This document shows positions 52,477 through 61,510 of a stretch of DNA of 64,000 nt, piece by piece. Under the pieces are notes generated by a model. That model searched no databases. It saw nothing but the letters and a program-made list of their open reading frames with translations, and was not told the DNA's origin. This DNA comes from Enterobacteriaceae bacterium 4M9 (GTDB lineage Bacteria; Pseudomonadota; Gammaproteobacteria; Enterobacterales; Enterobacteriaceae). The position numbers were made by a program, and so were the translations under genes. Position 1 is the first letter of the stretch. Each line of letters begins with the position of its first letter. The stretch lies in NCBI GenBank assembly GCA_010092695.1, contig JAADJJ010000001.1:2046001-2110000 (forward strand), written 5' to 3'.

Positions 52477-53603
52477 AAAAACTGAAAGTTATGTCTGTTG
52501 TCGGCACTCGCCCTGAAATAATTCGTCTTTCACGTGTGCTGGCAAAACTAGATCAATATTGTGACCATATTCTGGTTCATACGGGACAAAACTACGACTT
52601 TGAGCTTAACGAAGTTTTTTTTAATGATTTAGGGGTAAGAAAACCTGATTTTTTTCTGAATGCAGCGGGTAAAAACGCTGCTGCAACAATCGGTCAAATT
52701 ATTATTAAAGTTGATGAAGTACTTGAAGAAGTTCAGCCTGAGGCAATGTTAGTATTAGGCGATACAAACTCTTGTATATCAGCACTTCCGGCTAAGCGTC
52801 GTCGCATCCCTATTTTTCATATGGAGGCGGGCAATCGCTGTTTCGATCAACGCGTTCCTGAAGAAACGAACCGGCGCATTGTTGACCATACCGCTGATAT
52901 CAATATGACATACAGTACGATTGCACGCGATTATCTGCTCAGTGAAGGAGTCCCTCCTGACCGAGTAATTAAAACCGGAAGTCCGATGTTTGAAGTATTG
53001 AGTTATTATATGAATCAGATTGATAGCTCAGATGTGTTATCTCGTTTGAATATTAAAAGCAATGAGTTTTTTGTTGTTAGCGCACATCGTGAAGAAAATG
53101 TCGACTCTCCTAAACAGCTTGCGAAGTTGGCAAATATTCTTAATACAATTGCAGAAAAATATGATTTGCCGGTGATTATCTCTGCACATCCGCGTACGCG
53201 TAATCGTGTTGAAGAGGCTGGTATTCAATTCCATCCTAACATTCAGATGCTTAAACCAATGGGTTTTCATGATTACAATCATCTTCAAAAGCATGCCCGC
53301 GCTGTGCTTTCTGATAGCGGTACTATCACTGAAGAATCTTCAATCATGAACTTTCCAGCATTGAATATTCGTGAAGCACACGAGCGTCCCGAAGGCTTTG
53401 AAGAGGCATCAGTTATGATGGTTGGTCTGGAAATCACCAGGGTTATGCAAGCACTGGACATTCTTGAGACACAGCCACGCGGTGCAGAACGTCTTCTCCG
53501 TCAGGTTTATGATTACAGTATGCCTAATGTCTCCGACAAGGTTGTTAGGATTATTCACTCCTATACTGACTATGTTAAACGAGTGGTCTGGAAAGAGTAC
53601 TAA
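52473..53603 (+). CDS. fnlC: FnlC, UDP-N-acetyl-L-fucosamine synthase (2-epimerase)
   Basis: A 376-residue member of the UDP-GlcNAc 2-epimerase (WecB) family, WbjD/CapG type, doing the last step to UDP-L-FucNAc. Motifs: VMSVVGTRPEIIRLSRVLAK, HTGQNYDFELNEVFFNDLGV, LVLGDTNSCISALPAKRRRI, FHMEAGNRCFDQRVPEETNR and LSDSGTITEESSIMNFPALN. It overlaps fnlB by 4 nt and shares one base with wbuB. Confidence 0.96.
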   Translation: MKKLKVMSVVGTRPEIIRLSRVLAKLDQYCDHILVHTGQNYDFELNEVFFNDLGVRKPDFFLNAAGKNAAATIGQIIIKVDEVLEEVQPEAMLVLGDTNSCISALPAKRRRIPIFHMEAGNRCFDQRVPEETNRRIVDHTADINMTYSTIARDYLLSEGVPPDRVIKTGSPMFEVLSYYMNQIDSSDVLSRLNIKSNEFFVVSAHREENVDSPKQLAKLANILNTIAEKYDLPVIISAHPRTRNRVEEAGIQFHPNIQMLKPMGFHDYNHLQKHARAVLSDSGTITEESSIMNFPALNIREAHERPEGFEEASVMMVGLEITRVMQALDILETQPRGAERLLRQVYDYSMPNVSDKVVRIIHSYTDYVKRVVWKEY

Positions 53604-54844
53604 TGAAACTTGCATTAATCATTGATGATTATTTACCCTACAGTACACGTGTAGGGGCAAAAATGTTTCATGAATTGGCGCTAGAGCTCGTGAGTCGAGG
53701 GCACTCTATTACAGTGATTACCCCAGATTTTGGGCTTAATAAGAGCTTTGAACGTAGTTTTCTGGAGGGCGTCGAGGTTTGGCGCTTCAAAAGCGGCCCA
53801 ATTAAAGATGTGGGTAAGATTGTTAGAGCAATTAATGAATCATTATTATCCCTAAGAGGATGGCACGCAATAAAAAAACATGTCAATGACAACACTTTTG
53901 ATGGTATTGCTTACTATTCGCCATCAATTTTTTGGGGGGGGCTCGTTAGGCGTATTAAAAAAAGATGTCAGTGTCCTTCTTATCTTGTACTCAGAGACAT
54001 GTTCCCGCAATGGGTCATTGACGCTGGTATGTTGCATGCCGATTCTTTTTTTGCAAAGTATTTCAGGTTTTTTGAAAATTACTCCTATAATCAGGCTGAT
54101 CGTATTGGCGTTATGTCAGAGCGAAACCTTGAAATATTTCAGCGTGACAGATCAAATATGCCAGGGGAAGTGCTCAGGAATTGGGCTAGTCTAAAACCTG
54201 TCGCCCAAGATGAAAAATTTTCTTCTATAAGAGTTAAGTTAGGGCTACAGGGTAAGATTGTTTATTTCTATGGAGGAAATATTGGGCATGCCCAGGATAT
54301 GACGAATTTGATGAGACTGGTCAGAGGGATGCAATCTTGTTCAAATGCACATTTCCTTTTCGTGGGCCAGGGGGATGAGGTAACGCTTATCAATAAGCTG
54401 GCACAAGAATGGTCATTAACTAATTTTAGCTATATCCCTTCTGTTGACCAACAGGAATTTAAAAAAATCCTGGCTGAAGTCGATATTGGGTTATTTTCAC
54501 TTTCAGCTAATCATACAGCGCACAACTTTCCGGGTAAATTACTAGGGTATATGGTTCAGTCTTTGCCAATACTCGGAAGTGTTAATTATGGTAACGATTT
54601 GCTGGATATAGTAAATGGTAATAATGCCGGATTTATACATGTCAACGGTGATGACAGTGGATTGTTGCAATCGGCACAGCGGCTTTATGAAAATAATGCA
54701 TTACGAATTAAGGTAGGGCAGTGTTCGTATCGCCTTCTCGAAGAACAATTCTCTGTCCAGTCTGCTGCGGACATAATCGAATCTGCGCTGGAGAAAAAAA
54801 ATGCGCCTGATAAAACAGCAGAAAATGCAGCAGCTATTGGCTGA
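53603..54844 (+). CDS. wbuB: WbuB, L-fucosaminyltransferase (GT4)
   Basis: A 413-residue GT-B transferase of the WbuB group that follows fnlABC in L-FucNAc O-antigen loci and is presumed to transfer L-FucNAc. N-terminal LIIDDYLPYSTRVGAKMFHE and LVSRGHSITVITPDFG, mid YLVLRDMFPQWVIDAGML, and donor domain FYGGNIGHAQDMTNLMRLVR with HNFPGKLLGYMVQSLPILGS are visible. It begins at the last base of fnlC and its end overlaps wbuC by 44 nt. Confidence 0.94.
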   Translation: MKLALIIDDYLPYSTRVGAKMFHELALELVSRGHSITVITPDFGLNKSFERSFLEGVEVWRFKSGPIKDVGKIVRAINESLLSLRGWHAIKKHVNDNTFDGIAYYSPSIFWGGLVRRIKKRCQCPSYLVLRDMFPQWVIDAGMLHADSFFAKYFRFFENYSYNQADRIGVMSERNLEIFQRDRSNMPGEVLRNWASLKPVAQDEKFSSIRVKLGLQGKIVYFYGGNIGHAQDMTNLMRLVRGMQSCSNAHFLFVGQGDEVTLINKLAQEWSLTNFSYIPSVDQQEFKKILAEVDIGLFSLSANHTAHNFPGKLLGYMVQSLPILGSVNYGNDLLDIVNGNNAGFIHVNGDDSGLLQSAQRLYENNALRIKVGQCSYRLLEEQFSVQSAADIIESALEKKNAPDKTAENAAAIG

Positions 54845-55211
54845 GGCTGCTCACTCAGAGCGTAAACGCGCTCATTTTCTACTTCACGATAGCCATCAGG
54901 ATAAAGTGCAGCGCCTGTTAATTGTTCTGATTCAAGGTAGTTATGTAGAACCACATTATCATGAACTTTCACATCAATGGGAAATGTTTGTAGTGATGGA
55001 GGGGAGTATACGCATCACTACCTTTGAAGCGACTGGAAAGGTGAAGAATTCGTTCCTGGCTGGTCCTGAGCATGAGGTTTCTCTTGTCGAATTTCTCCCG
55101 GGAGAAATTCACAGTGTCGAGTGTTTATCAGAACATGCTGTGATGCTTGAGATCAAAGAAGGGCCTTTTAATATAGCTTATGCAAAGACGTTTCCTGACT
55201 GGAAATCGTAA
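54801..55211 (+). CDS. wbuC: WbuC, cupin-fold protein
   Basis: A 136-residue small cupin of the WbuC family. The metal-site pattern appears as YVEPHYHELSHQWEMFVVME (HxH...E) and the later His of PGEIHSVECL. It is always found next to wbuB/fnl genes; a catalytic role is not established. The start at 54801 lies inside wbuB, with GGAG about 8 nt upstream. No terminator is evident between its stop and gnd. Confidence 0.92.
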   Translation: MRLIKQQKMQQLLAEAAHSERKRAHFLLHDSHQDKVQRLLIVLIQGSYVEPHYHELSHQWEMFVVMEGSIRITTFEATGKVKNSFLAGPEHEVSLVEFLPGEIHSVECLSEHAVMLEIKEGPFNIAYAKTFPDWKS

Positions 55212-55294
55212 TACTGATTATTGTAACGCTATGTTGTGGCACCAAAGGCTATCCACATACCTTGAAGCTGAGTTAACATAAAAGCTACAACCAC

Positions 55295-55314
55295 GTTGTG
55301 CGTACTGGCACAAC
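55295..55314 (+). promoter_or_regulatory. Hairpin in the gnd leader
   Basis: GTTGTG (55295-55300) pairs with CACAAC (55309-55314), ending 24 nt before the gnd ATG and just ahead of the ribosome site CAGGAG. In E. coli, gnd is growth-rate regulated through mRNA structure around its leader, so this hairpin may take part. Confidence 0.4.
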
Positions 55315-55338
55315 GAGTACACCTGACAGGAGTATGTA

Positions 55339-56748
55339 ATGTCCAAACAGCAAATCGGCGTTGTTGGTATGGCCGTGATGGGGCGCAACCTGGCGCTTAA
55401 CATCGAAAGTCGTGGCTATACCGTTTCCGTTTTCAACCGCTCCCGTGAAAAAACCGACGAAGTGATTGCCGAGAACCCGGGTAAAAAGCTGGTTCCTCAT
55501 TACTCGGTGCAGGAGTTTGTTGAATCGCTTGAGAAACCGCGTCGCATCCTGTTAATGGTGAAAGCCGGTGAGGGGACAGACAAGACTATCGACTCCCTGA
55601 AGCCCTATCTGGAAAAAGGCGATATTCTGATTGATGGTGGTAATACCTTCTTTCAGGACACCATCCGCCGTAACCGTGAACTGTCAGCCGAAGGTTTCAA
55701 CTTTATCGGTACTGGTGTCTCCGGTGGGGAGGAAGGGGCGCTGAAAGGGCCTTCCATCATGCCTGGCGGCCAGAAAGAAGCCTACGAGTTGGTTGCACCT
55801 ATTCTTAAGCAGATTGCTGCAGTGGCAGAAGGTGAGCCATGCGTAACGTATATCGGTTCAGACGGCGCTGGCCACTATGTGAAAATGGTGCATAACGGTA
55901 TTGAATACGGTGATATGCAACTTATCGCGGAAGCCTATTCATTACTCAGGCATGGGTTGAATCTATCCAACAATGAACTGGCAACGACGTTCACTGAGTG
56001 GAACAAAGGAGAACTCAGTAGCTACCTGATTGATATCACTAAAGACATTTTCACCAGGAAAGATGAGGCAGGCAATTATCTTGTTGATGTTATCCTGGAT
56101 GAAGCGGCAAACAAAGGTACCGGTAAATGGACCAGCCAGAGTTCACTTGACCTGGGTGAACCACTGTCACTTATTACCGAGTCAGTTTTTGCTCGTTATA
56201 TCTCCTCGTTGAAAGAACAGCGTGTTGCGGCCTCTAAAGTCCTTTCTGGTCCGCAGGTGAAAGCTTTCTCTGGCGATAAGGCTGAATTCGTCGAGAAAGT
56301 ACGTCGTGCATTATATCTCGGTAAAATTGTTTCGTATGCTCAGGGTTTCTCCCAGCTGCGCGCGGCTTCTCAGGAATACAACTGGGATTTGAACTACGGT
56401 GAAATCGCGAGAATCTTCCGTGCAGGTTGTATCATTCGCGCTCAATTCCTGCAGAAGATTACCGATGCTTATGCTGAAAATCCGGCTATCGCTAATCTGC
56501 TGCTGGCGCCGTATTTCAAGAAAATCGCTGATGAGTACCAGCAGGCGCTGCGTGATGTGGTTTCATATGCTGTGCAAAATGGTATACCAACACCAACCTT
56601 CTCTGCTGCTATTTCATACTACGACAGTTACCGTTCAGCGGTATTGCCGGCGAACCTGATTCAGGCACAGCGTGATTATTTCGGTGCGCATACCTATAAG
56701 CGTATTGATAAGGAAGGCGTGTTCCACACCGAGTGGTTGGAAGACTAA
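55339..56748 (+). CDS. gnd: Gnd, 6-phosphogluconate dehydrogenase (decarboxylating)
   Basis: A 469-residue enzyme (E. coli 468) of the oxidative pentose phosphate pathway, producing ribulose-5-P, CO2 and NADPH. NADP motif VVGMAVMGRNLALNIESRGY, substrate loop GVSGGEEGALKGPSIMPGG and catalytic KMVHNGIEYGDMQ are present, with the C-terminal helical domain ending HTEWLED. It is the classic 3' border of the O-antigen locus and is often shuffled with it. CAGGAG lies 8 nt before ATG 55339. Confidence 0.98.
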   Translation: MSKQQIGVVGMAVMGRNLALNIESRGYTVSVFNRSREKTDEVIAENPGKKLVPHYSVQEFVESLEKPRRILLMVKAGEGTDKTIDSLKPYLEKGDILIDGGNTFFQDTIRRNRELSAEGFNFIGTGVSGGEEGALKGPSIMPGGQKEAYELVAPILKQIAAVAEGEPCVTYIGSDGAGHYVKMVHNGIEYGDMQLIAEAYSLLRHGLNLSNNELATTFTEWNKGELSSYLIDITKDIFTRKDEAGNYLVDVILDEAANKGTGKWTSQSSLDLGEPLSLITESVFARYISSLKEQRVAASKVLSGPQVKAFSGDKAEFVEKVRRALYLGKIVSYAQGFSQLRAASQEYNWDLNYGEIARIFRAGCIIRAQFLQKITDAYAENPAIANLLLAPYFKKIADEYQQALRDVVSYAVQNGIPTPTFSAAISYYDSYRSAVLPANLIQAQRDYFGAHTYKRIDKEGVFHTEWLED

Positions 56749-56776
56749 GTTTTTCACTACATCGCATTCTCAGAAA

Positions 56777-56805
56777 AACCAGCTGATTTTTAGCTGGTTT
56801 TTTTT
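56777..56805 (+). terminator. Rho-independent terminator after gnd
   Basis: AACCAGCT (56777-56784) pairs with AGCTGGTT (56792-56799) around GATTTTT, followed by an eight-T run. It separates gnd from rmlB, which should therefore have its own promoter in the following 90 nt. Confidence 0.92.
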
Positions 56806-56894
56806 ATTGTTAGCTGTACCCGCTGTCTCATTTTGCTACCATTGCGCGCTATGCTTATCCAGGGTAAAGCCATAGATTATGGGGCTGAGAGTTT

Positions 56895-57965
56895 ATGAAT
56901 TTTCTTGTGACTGGCGGTGCGGGTTTCATTGGTTCTGCCGTCGTTCGATATCTGATTAACCATACAGATTCTCGGGTTGCCGTCGTTGATAAACTGACCT
57001 ATGCCGGTAATCTTAATTCACTGCAATCGGTCTGTGGCGATCCGCGTTATGCGTTCCACTGTATTGATATTTGTGACAAAGCGTCACTGACGGAAGTGTT
57101 TGAAACGTTTGAACCGGATGTAGTGATGCATCTTGCGGCAGAAAGTCATGTTGACCGATCTATCGATGGTCCGGCTGAATTTATAGAAACCAATATTGTT
57201 GGGACTTATACGTTGCTGGAAGTGTCGCGCCACTGGTGGAGCAGGCTCTCACCAGAGCGTAAGGCAACGTTCCGCTTTCATCATATTTCCACTGATGAAG
57301 TGTATGGCGATCTTGATAATCCGAATGATTTCTTTCGTGAAGATACGCCCTACGCGCCCAGCAGTCCGTACTCAGCGTCAAAAGCGTCCAGCGATCACCT
57401 GGTACGCGCCTGGATGCGTACATATGGTCTGCCTGCTATTGTGACCAATTGCTCAAATAATTATGGTCCCTATCATTTCCCGGAAAAACTCATTCCGCTG
57501 ACTATCATTAATGCGCTTGCAGGTAAACCGCTACTCGTTTATGGCTCGGGTAACCAGGTTCGTGACTGGCTTTTTGTGGAAGACCATGCAAAGGCGTTAT
57601 ACCTGGCTGCAACGAAAGGGGCGCCGGGGGAAACCTGGAATATTGGCGGGCACAACGAGCGTCGCAATATTGATGTCGTCAGGACGCTCTGTGCGTTGCT
57701 TGATGAACTGGTCCCGGTTAAACCAGCAGGCATTGAACATTATGCGGACTTGATTACCTTTGTTGCCGATCGTCCCGGGCACGATTTACGCTATGCCATT
57801 GATGCATCGAAGATCGAGCGTGAGCTTGGCTGGAAGCCACAAGAAACATTTGAAAGCGGGATTCGCCGTACGGTGGAATGGTATCTGGCGAATCGTGAAT
57901 GGTGGGAGAGCATTCTTGACGGGAGCTACTCTGGCGAACGGCTGGGATTGGGGAACGGGGTATGA
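56895..57965 (+). CDS. rmlB: RmlB, dTDP-glucose 4,6-dehydratase
   Basis: A 356-residue extended SDR enzyme converting dTDP-glucose to dTDP-4-keto-6-deoxyglucose. NAD motif LVTGGAGFIGSAVVRYLIN, VMHLAAESHVDRSIDGPAEF, active site HISTDEVYGDL with Asp-Glu, and YSASKASSDHLVRAWMRTYG (YxxxK) are intact. GTYTLLEVSRHWW and PYHFPEKLIPLTIINALAG are typical. It lies between gnd and wzzB, where E. coli carries ugd. The rmlC and rmlD genes are absent from the window, so the keto sugar's fate is open. It overlaps rmlA by 4 nt. Confidence 0.95.
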   Translation: MNFLVTGGAGFIGSAVVRYLINHTDSRVAVVDKLTYAGNLNSLQSVCGDPRYAFHCIDICDKASLTEVFETFEPDVVMHLAAESHVDRSIDGPAEFIETNIVGTYTLLEVSRHWWSRLSPERKATFRFHHISTDEVYGDLDNPNDFFREDTPYAPSSPYSASKASSDHLVRAWMRTYGLPAIVTNCSNNYGPYHFPEKLIPLTIINALAGKPLLVYGSGNQVRDWLFVEDHAKALYLAATKGAPGETWNIGGHNERRNIDVVRTLCALLDELVPVKPAGIEHYADLITFVADRPGHDLRYAIDASKIERELGWKPQETFESGIRRTVEWYLANREWWESILDGSYSGERLGLGNGV

Positions 57966-58864
57966 CCAACATGACCATGAAGGGTATTGTGCTGGCAGGA
58001 GGGTCAGGTACACGCTTGTATCCCACCACGCGCGGTGTCTCTAAACAGCTGCTGCCAGTCTATGATAAACCGATGATTTATTATCCCATATCAGTTCTGA
58101 TGCTGGCAGGGATTCGGGATATAATGATTATCACTACGCCAGAGGATAAGGCCGCATTCCAGCGCTTGCTCGGTAGTGGTGAGCAATTTGGTGTTACCTT
58201 TACTTATAAAGTGCAACCCAAGCCGGAAGGGTTAGCTCAGGCATTTATTATAGGTGAAGAATTTATTGATAATCAGCGTTGTGCGCTTGTGCTGGGCGAT
58301 AACATCTTCTTCGGTCATGGTTTCGGTCACCGCGTTCAGGAGGTTGCGCAGCGAAAAGCAGGCGCAACGGTGTTTGGCTATCAGGTTACCGATCCAGAAC
58401 GTTTCGGCGTCATTGAATTTGACCGGGACTATCGCGTGCTTTCTATCGAAGAAAAACCCGTACATCCAAAATCAAACTGGGCAGTGACTGGACTTTATTT
58501 TTATGACGAGCGTATTTGCGAATTTGCACAGCACGTTAAGCCTTCCGCGCGCGGTGAGCTGGAAATTACAAGCATCAACCAGATGTATCTCGAAGAGCAG
58601 GCACTAAACGTCGAGCTTTTCGGACGGGGATTTGCCTGGCTTGATACCGGTACCTGGGACAGCATGACTGAAGCGTCACAGTTTGTACATACCATTGAAA
58701 AGCGCCAGGGACTTAAAATTGCCTGTCTGGAAGAAATCGCCTGGCGAAAAGGTTGGATAGATTCGCAGCAGGTCCTTGAGGAGGCAAATTTATTAGGGAA
58801 AACGCCTTACGGAGAATATCTTCAGGTAATGGTCCGACAGCAGTCTTCACAGGCTGATGACTGA
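57962..58864 (+). CDS. rmlA: RmlA, glucose-1-phosphate thymidylyltransferase
   Basis: A 300-residue nucleotidyltransferase making dTDP-glucose for RmlB. Motifs: GIVLAGGSGTRLYPTTRGVS, QLLPVYDKPMIYYPISVLML, ALVLGDNIFFGHG, EEKPVHPKSNWAVTGLYFYD and GRGFAWLDTGTWDSM. The start codon overlaps the rmlB stop (ATGA); in-frame ATGs at 57971 and 57977 would shorten it toward the usual family start. Gene order B-A and tight overlap indicate a two-gene unit. Confidence 0.95.
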   Translation: MTNMTMKGIVLAGGSGTRLYPTTRGVSKQLLPVYDKPMIYYPISVLMLAGIRDIMIITTPEDKAAFQRLLGSGEQFGVTFTYKVQPKPEGLAQAFIIGEEFIDNQRCALVLGDNIFFGHGFGHRVQEVAQRKAGATVFGYQVTDPERFGVIEFDRDYRVLSIEEKPVHPKSNWAVTGLYFYDERICEFAQHVKPSARGELEITSINQMYLEEQALNVELFGRGFAWLDTGTWDSMTEASQFVHTIEKRQGLKIACLEEIAWRKGWIDSQQVLEEANLLGKTPYGEYLQVMVRQQSSQADD

Positions 58865-59024
58865 TTTAGGAATAATCGCCATTGGCTGAAAACCAGTGTT
58901 AAGACTACGCTGCTGCCATAATGGATTTTCTTGGTAAGGACGGTCCCTGTTTATCTGTTCTTGTGTAATACTATGCCGCTTATATTGAATTGCGCGATAT
59001 TGGTTAAAAATTGATAAGGTCAAT

Positions 59025-60011
59025 ATGAATCAAAATTTCTCTACAGCAGATGGCCGCAACCGCGAGCCAGAAAACGTTGACCTGCTGGATATTGTGATGC
59101 AGCTGTGGCGCAGCAAGTTCACAGTCATTGCTATTGTGGTGGTTTTTATTCTTTTTGCCGGGGCATACCTGTTTATAGCTAAAGAAAAGTGGAGCTCTAC
59201 GGCAATTGTTACGATGCCTGACTCCGGGCAAATCGCCAACTATAACAACTCAATGAGTGTTATTTACGATCAAAATAAAACAAATGCGCCATCGGTTACT
59301 GATATACAGTATCGTTTTTTTAATCGCTTTAACTCATTGATCTCGGCGCTTTCTGAGGAGCTGGATAATCAGAGTAAACCAGAAAAGCTGGTTATTGAGC
59401 CTGCCGTTAAAGGTCAGGCCATGCCGCTGAAAATCAGCTATGTTGGTTCATCGGCAGAAGACGCGCGCAAGACCCTGACTTCTTATATTAATAAAATTAA
59501 CCAACGTGTCATTGATGAACTGAACCAGGATCTGGTCACCAACATCAACGCGACGATGAAGGACCTGAAAAGCTCCCTGGACACTCAGGAACTGGTGGCG
59601 AAAGAAAAGCGTGATAAGCGTCTTCAGGTATTGCGTCAGGCGCTTGTTGTAGCCCAGCAAAGCAATATCAAATCAACAGAGGTTCAGCAGGCAGAGTCGC
59701 TTTCCGAAGATACTCTGTTTGTTTTGGGAAGTGATGCCCTGTCGGCGACCATTCAGAATGAGTCGACGCGCCCTTTACCGTTAAGTGAAAACTATTACAC
59801 GACGCTCCAGTCTTACATGGCGGTTAAAGCCCTGGCCCACAAAGCCGATACGGCTTTCTCGTTCCAGTATGTCATGAAGCCAAACCTACCGGTTCGCCGG
59901 GATAGTCCTAAGCGTGGTCTGGTACTGATCCTGGCAGCACTGCTTGGCGGTCTTGTCGGTAGCGGTTATGTCCTTGGCCGTAACGCTATTCGTAACTATA
60001 AGTCGGCATAA
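59025..60011 (+). CDS. wzzB: WzzB, O-antigen chain-length determinant
   Basis: A 328-residue polysaccharide co-polymerase class 1 (E. coli 326). The N-terminal Wzz domain VDLLDIVMQLWRSKFTVIAI leads into the first membrane helix (to about residue 50, VVVFILFAGAYLFIA). A periplasmic coiled-coil region contains QDLVTNINATMKDLKSSLDT. The C-terminal helix (LVLILAALLGGLVGSGYVLG) follows the proline/glycine-rich NLPVRRDSPKRG. It sets modal O-chain length with Wzy. It stands alone with its own terminator; 160 nt separate it from rmlA. Confidence 0.96.
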   Translation: MNQNFSTADGRNREPENVDLLDIVMQLWRSKFTVIAIVVVFILFAGAYLFIAKEKWSSTAIVTMPDSGQIANYNNSMSVIYDQNKTNAPSVTDIQYRFFNRFNSLISALSEELDNQSKPEKLVIEPAVKGQAMPLKISYVGSSAEDARKTLTSYINKINQRVIDELNQDLVTNINATMKDLKSSLDTQELVAKEKRDKRLQVLRQALVVAQQSNIKSTEVQQAESLSEDTLFVLGSDALSATIQNESTRPLPLSENYYTTLQSYMAVKALAHKADTAFSFQYVMKPNLPVRRDSPKRGLVLILAALLGGLVGSGYVLGRNAIRNYKSA

Positions 60012-60036
60012 ACGTTCATCACAGGCAGTTGCAAAC

Positions 60037-60064
60037 AAAAGGGCCGGATTTTCCGGCCCTTTTT
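60037..60064. terminator. Bidirectional terminator between wzzB and hisI
   Basis: GGGCCGGA (60041-60048) pairs with TCCGGCCC (60052-60059), with AAAA on the left and TTTTT on the right. It should stop wzzB and, on the minus strand, the his operon. Confidence 0.92.
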
Positions 60065-60125
60065 ACTTTCTGATTTTCAGTGAGCTGCGGGCTGAGGTGA
60101 CGATGCCCCCCGCAGCATCAGTGTC

Positions 60126-60740
60126 TCACTTGTGCCTGCTCCGCAAGTTCGCGATCACTTTTCCTAAATCCAGTTCCTGATCCTGCAACAACACCAGCAG
60201 GTGATACAGCAAATCTGATGCTTCATTCACCAGTTCGTCGCGGTCCCGCACGGTTGCAGCCAACGCGGTTTCAACACCTTCTTCACCCACCTTCTGTGCA
60301 ATACGCTTAGTGCCGCTTGAGTAGAGCTTTGCGGTATACGAGCTGTCTGGGTCGGCATGCTTACGTTCAGCCAACAACTGCTCAAGCTGATACAGAAAAT
60401 GCCACTCATGATGCGCTTGTTCACCAAAGCAACTTGATGTGCCTGTATGGCAGGTCGGCCCAATGGGATCTGCGAGAATCAGTAGTGTGTCGTTATCGCA
60501 GTCAGGCGTGATACTGACCACTTTTAAAAAGTGGCCGGACGTTTCGCCTTTGGTCCATAGCCGCTGTTTGGTACGCGAATAGAAAGTGACATTACCGGAA
60601 ACCTCAGTTTGTGCCAGGGCTTCCGGGTTCATGTAACCCAGCATCAGCACTTCACCGGATACGGCGTGCTGGATGATGGCGGGCATCATGTCGTCAGTTT
60701 TATTCCAGTCGAGCTCGCCGCGTTGTTTAGTCGTTAACAC
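60126..60740 (-). CDS. hisI: HisI (HisIE), phosphoribosyl-AMP cyclohydrolase / phosphoribosyl-ATP pyrophosphatase
   Basis: A 204-residue bifunctional histidine enzyme (E. coli 203). The N-terminal cyclohydrolase has the zinc/metal region SRTKQRLWTKGETSGHFL, TPDCDNDTLL and GPTCHTGTSSCF. The C-terminal pyrophosphohydrolase has YTAKLYSSGTKRIAQKVGEE and NEASDLLYHLLVLLQ. It catalyses steps 2 and 3 of histidine synthesis. Last gene of the his operon; its start overlaps the end of hisF by 7 nt. Confidence 0.97.
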   Translation of the reverse strand: MLTTKQRGELDWNKTDDMMPAIIQHAVSGEVLMLGYMNPEALAQTEVSGNVTFYSRTKQRLWTKGETSGHFLKVVSITPDCDNDTLLILADPIGPTCHTGTSSCFGEQAHHEWHFLYQLEQLLAERKHADPDSSYTAKLYSSGTKRIAQKVGEEGVETALAATVRDRDELVNEASDLLYHLLVLLQDQELDLGKVIANLRSRHK

Positions 60741-61510
60741 TGTCTTATCTCCACGCCCTGTTGAATCAAATAATCCTTCAATTCACCAATATTGATTATC
60801 TGCTTATGGAACACCGAGGCCGCCAGGGCGCCGTCGACGTTGGCGTCCTGAAACGCGTCCAGGAAATGGTCCATCGTACCGGCTCCACCGGAGGCAATAA
60901 GCGGCACGCGGCATACGTTGCGCACCTTCTTGAGTTGTATCAGGTCGTAGCCGTTACGTACGCCATCCTGGTTCATCATGTTCAGCACGATTTCGCCTGC
61001 ACCGCGTTGTTGAACTTCCTGCACCCAGTCGAGGGTTTCCCACTGCGTGACGCGGGTGCGGCTCTCATCGCCAGTGTATTGGTTGACGTGGTATTTCCCG
61101 CTTTGCTCGTCAAACCAGGTATCAATTCCCACCACAATACATTGTACCCCGAAGCGCTCCGCCAGTCGGGTAATCAGCATGGGGTCTGCTAGTGCCGGCG
61201 AGTTGATAGAAATCTTGTCGGCACCAAAGGAGAGGATTTGCGCGGCGTCTTCAATTGATTTAATGCCGCCTGCCACACAGAAGGGGATATCAATCACTTC
61301 CGCGACACGGGCAATCCAGCTTTTGTCGACCACGCGACCGTCGCTTGACGCGGTAATGTCATAAAATACCAATTCGTCCGCGCCTTCTTCGGCGTAGCGT
61401 TTTGCCAGTGGCACGATATCGCCAATAATTTCGTGGTTGCGAAACTGTACGCCTTTAACCACCTGGCCGTCGCGTACGTCGAGGCAGGGAATTATCCGTT
61501 TTGCCAGCAT
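60734..61510 (-). CDS. hisF: HisF, imidazole glycerol phosphate synthase cyclase subunit
   Basis: A 258-residue (beta/alpha)8 barrel, the E. coli length, which with HisH forms IGP and AICAR from PRFAR and ammonia. The general acid/base residues are D11 (RIIPCLDVRDGQVV) and D130 (CIVVGIDTWFDE). Phosphate-binding motifs AGGIKSIEDAAQIL and ASGGAGTMDHFLDAF are present. It overlaps hisA by 19 nt. Confidence 0.98.
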   Translation of the reverse strand: MLAKRIIPCLDVRDGQVVKGVQFRNHEIIGDIVPLAKRYAEEGADELVFYDITASSDGRVVDKSWIARVAEVIDIPFCVAGGIKSIEDAAQILSFGADKISINSPALADPMLITRLAERFGVQCIVVGIDTWFDEQSGKYHVNQYTGDESRTRVTQWETLDWVQEVQQRGAGEIVLNMMNQDGVRNGYDLIQLKKVRNVCRVPLIASGGAGTMDHFLDAFQDANVDGALAASVFHKQIINIGELKDYLIQQGVEIRQC

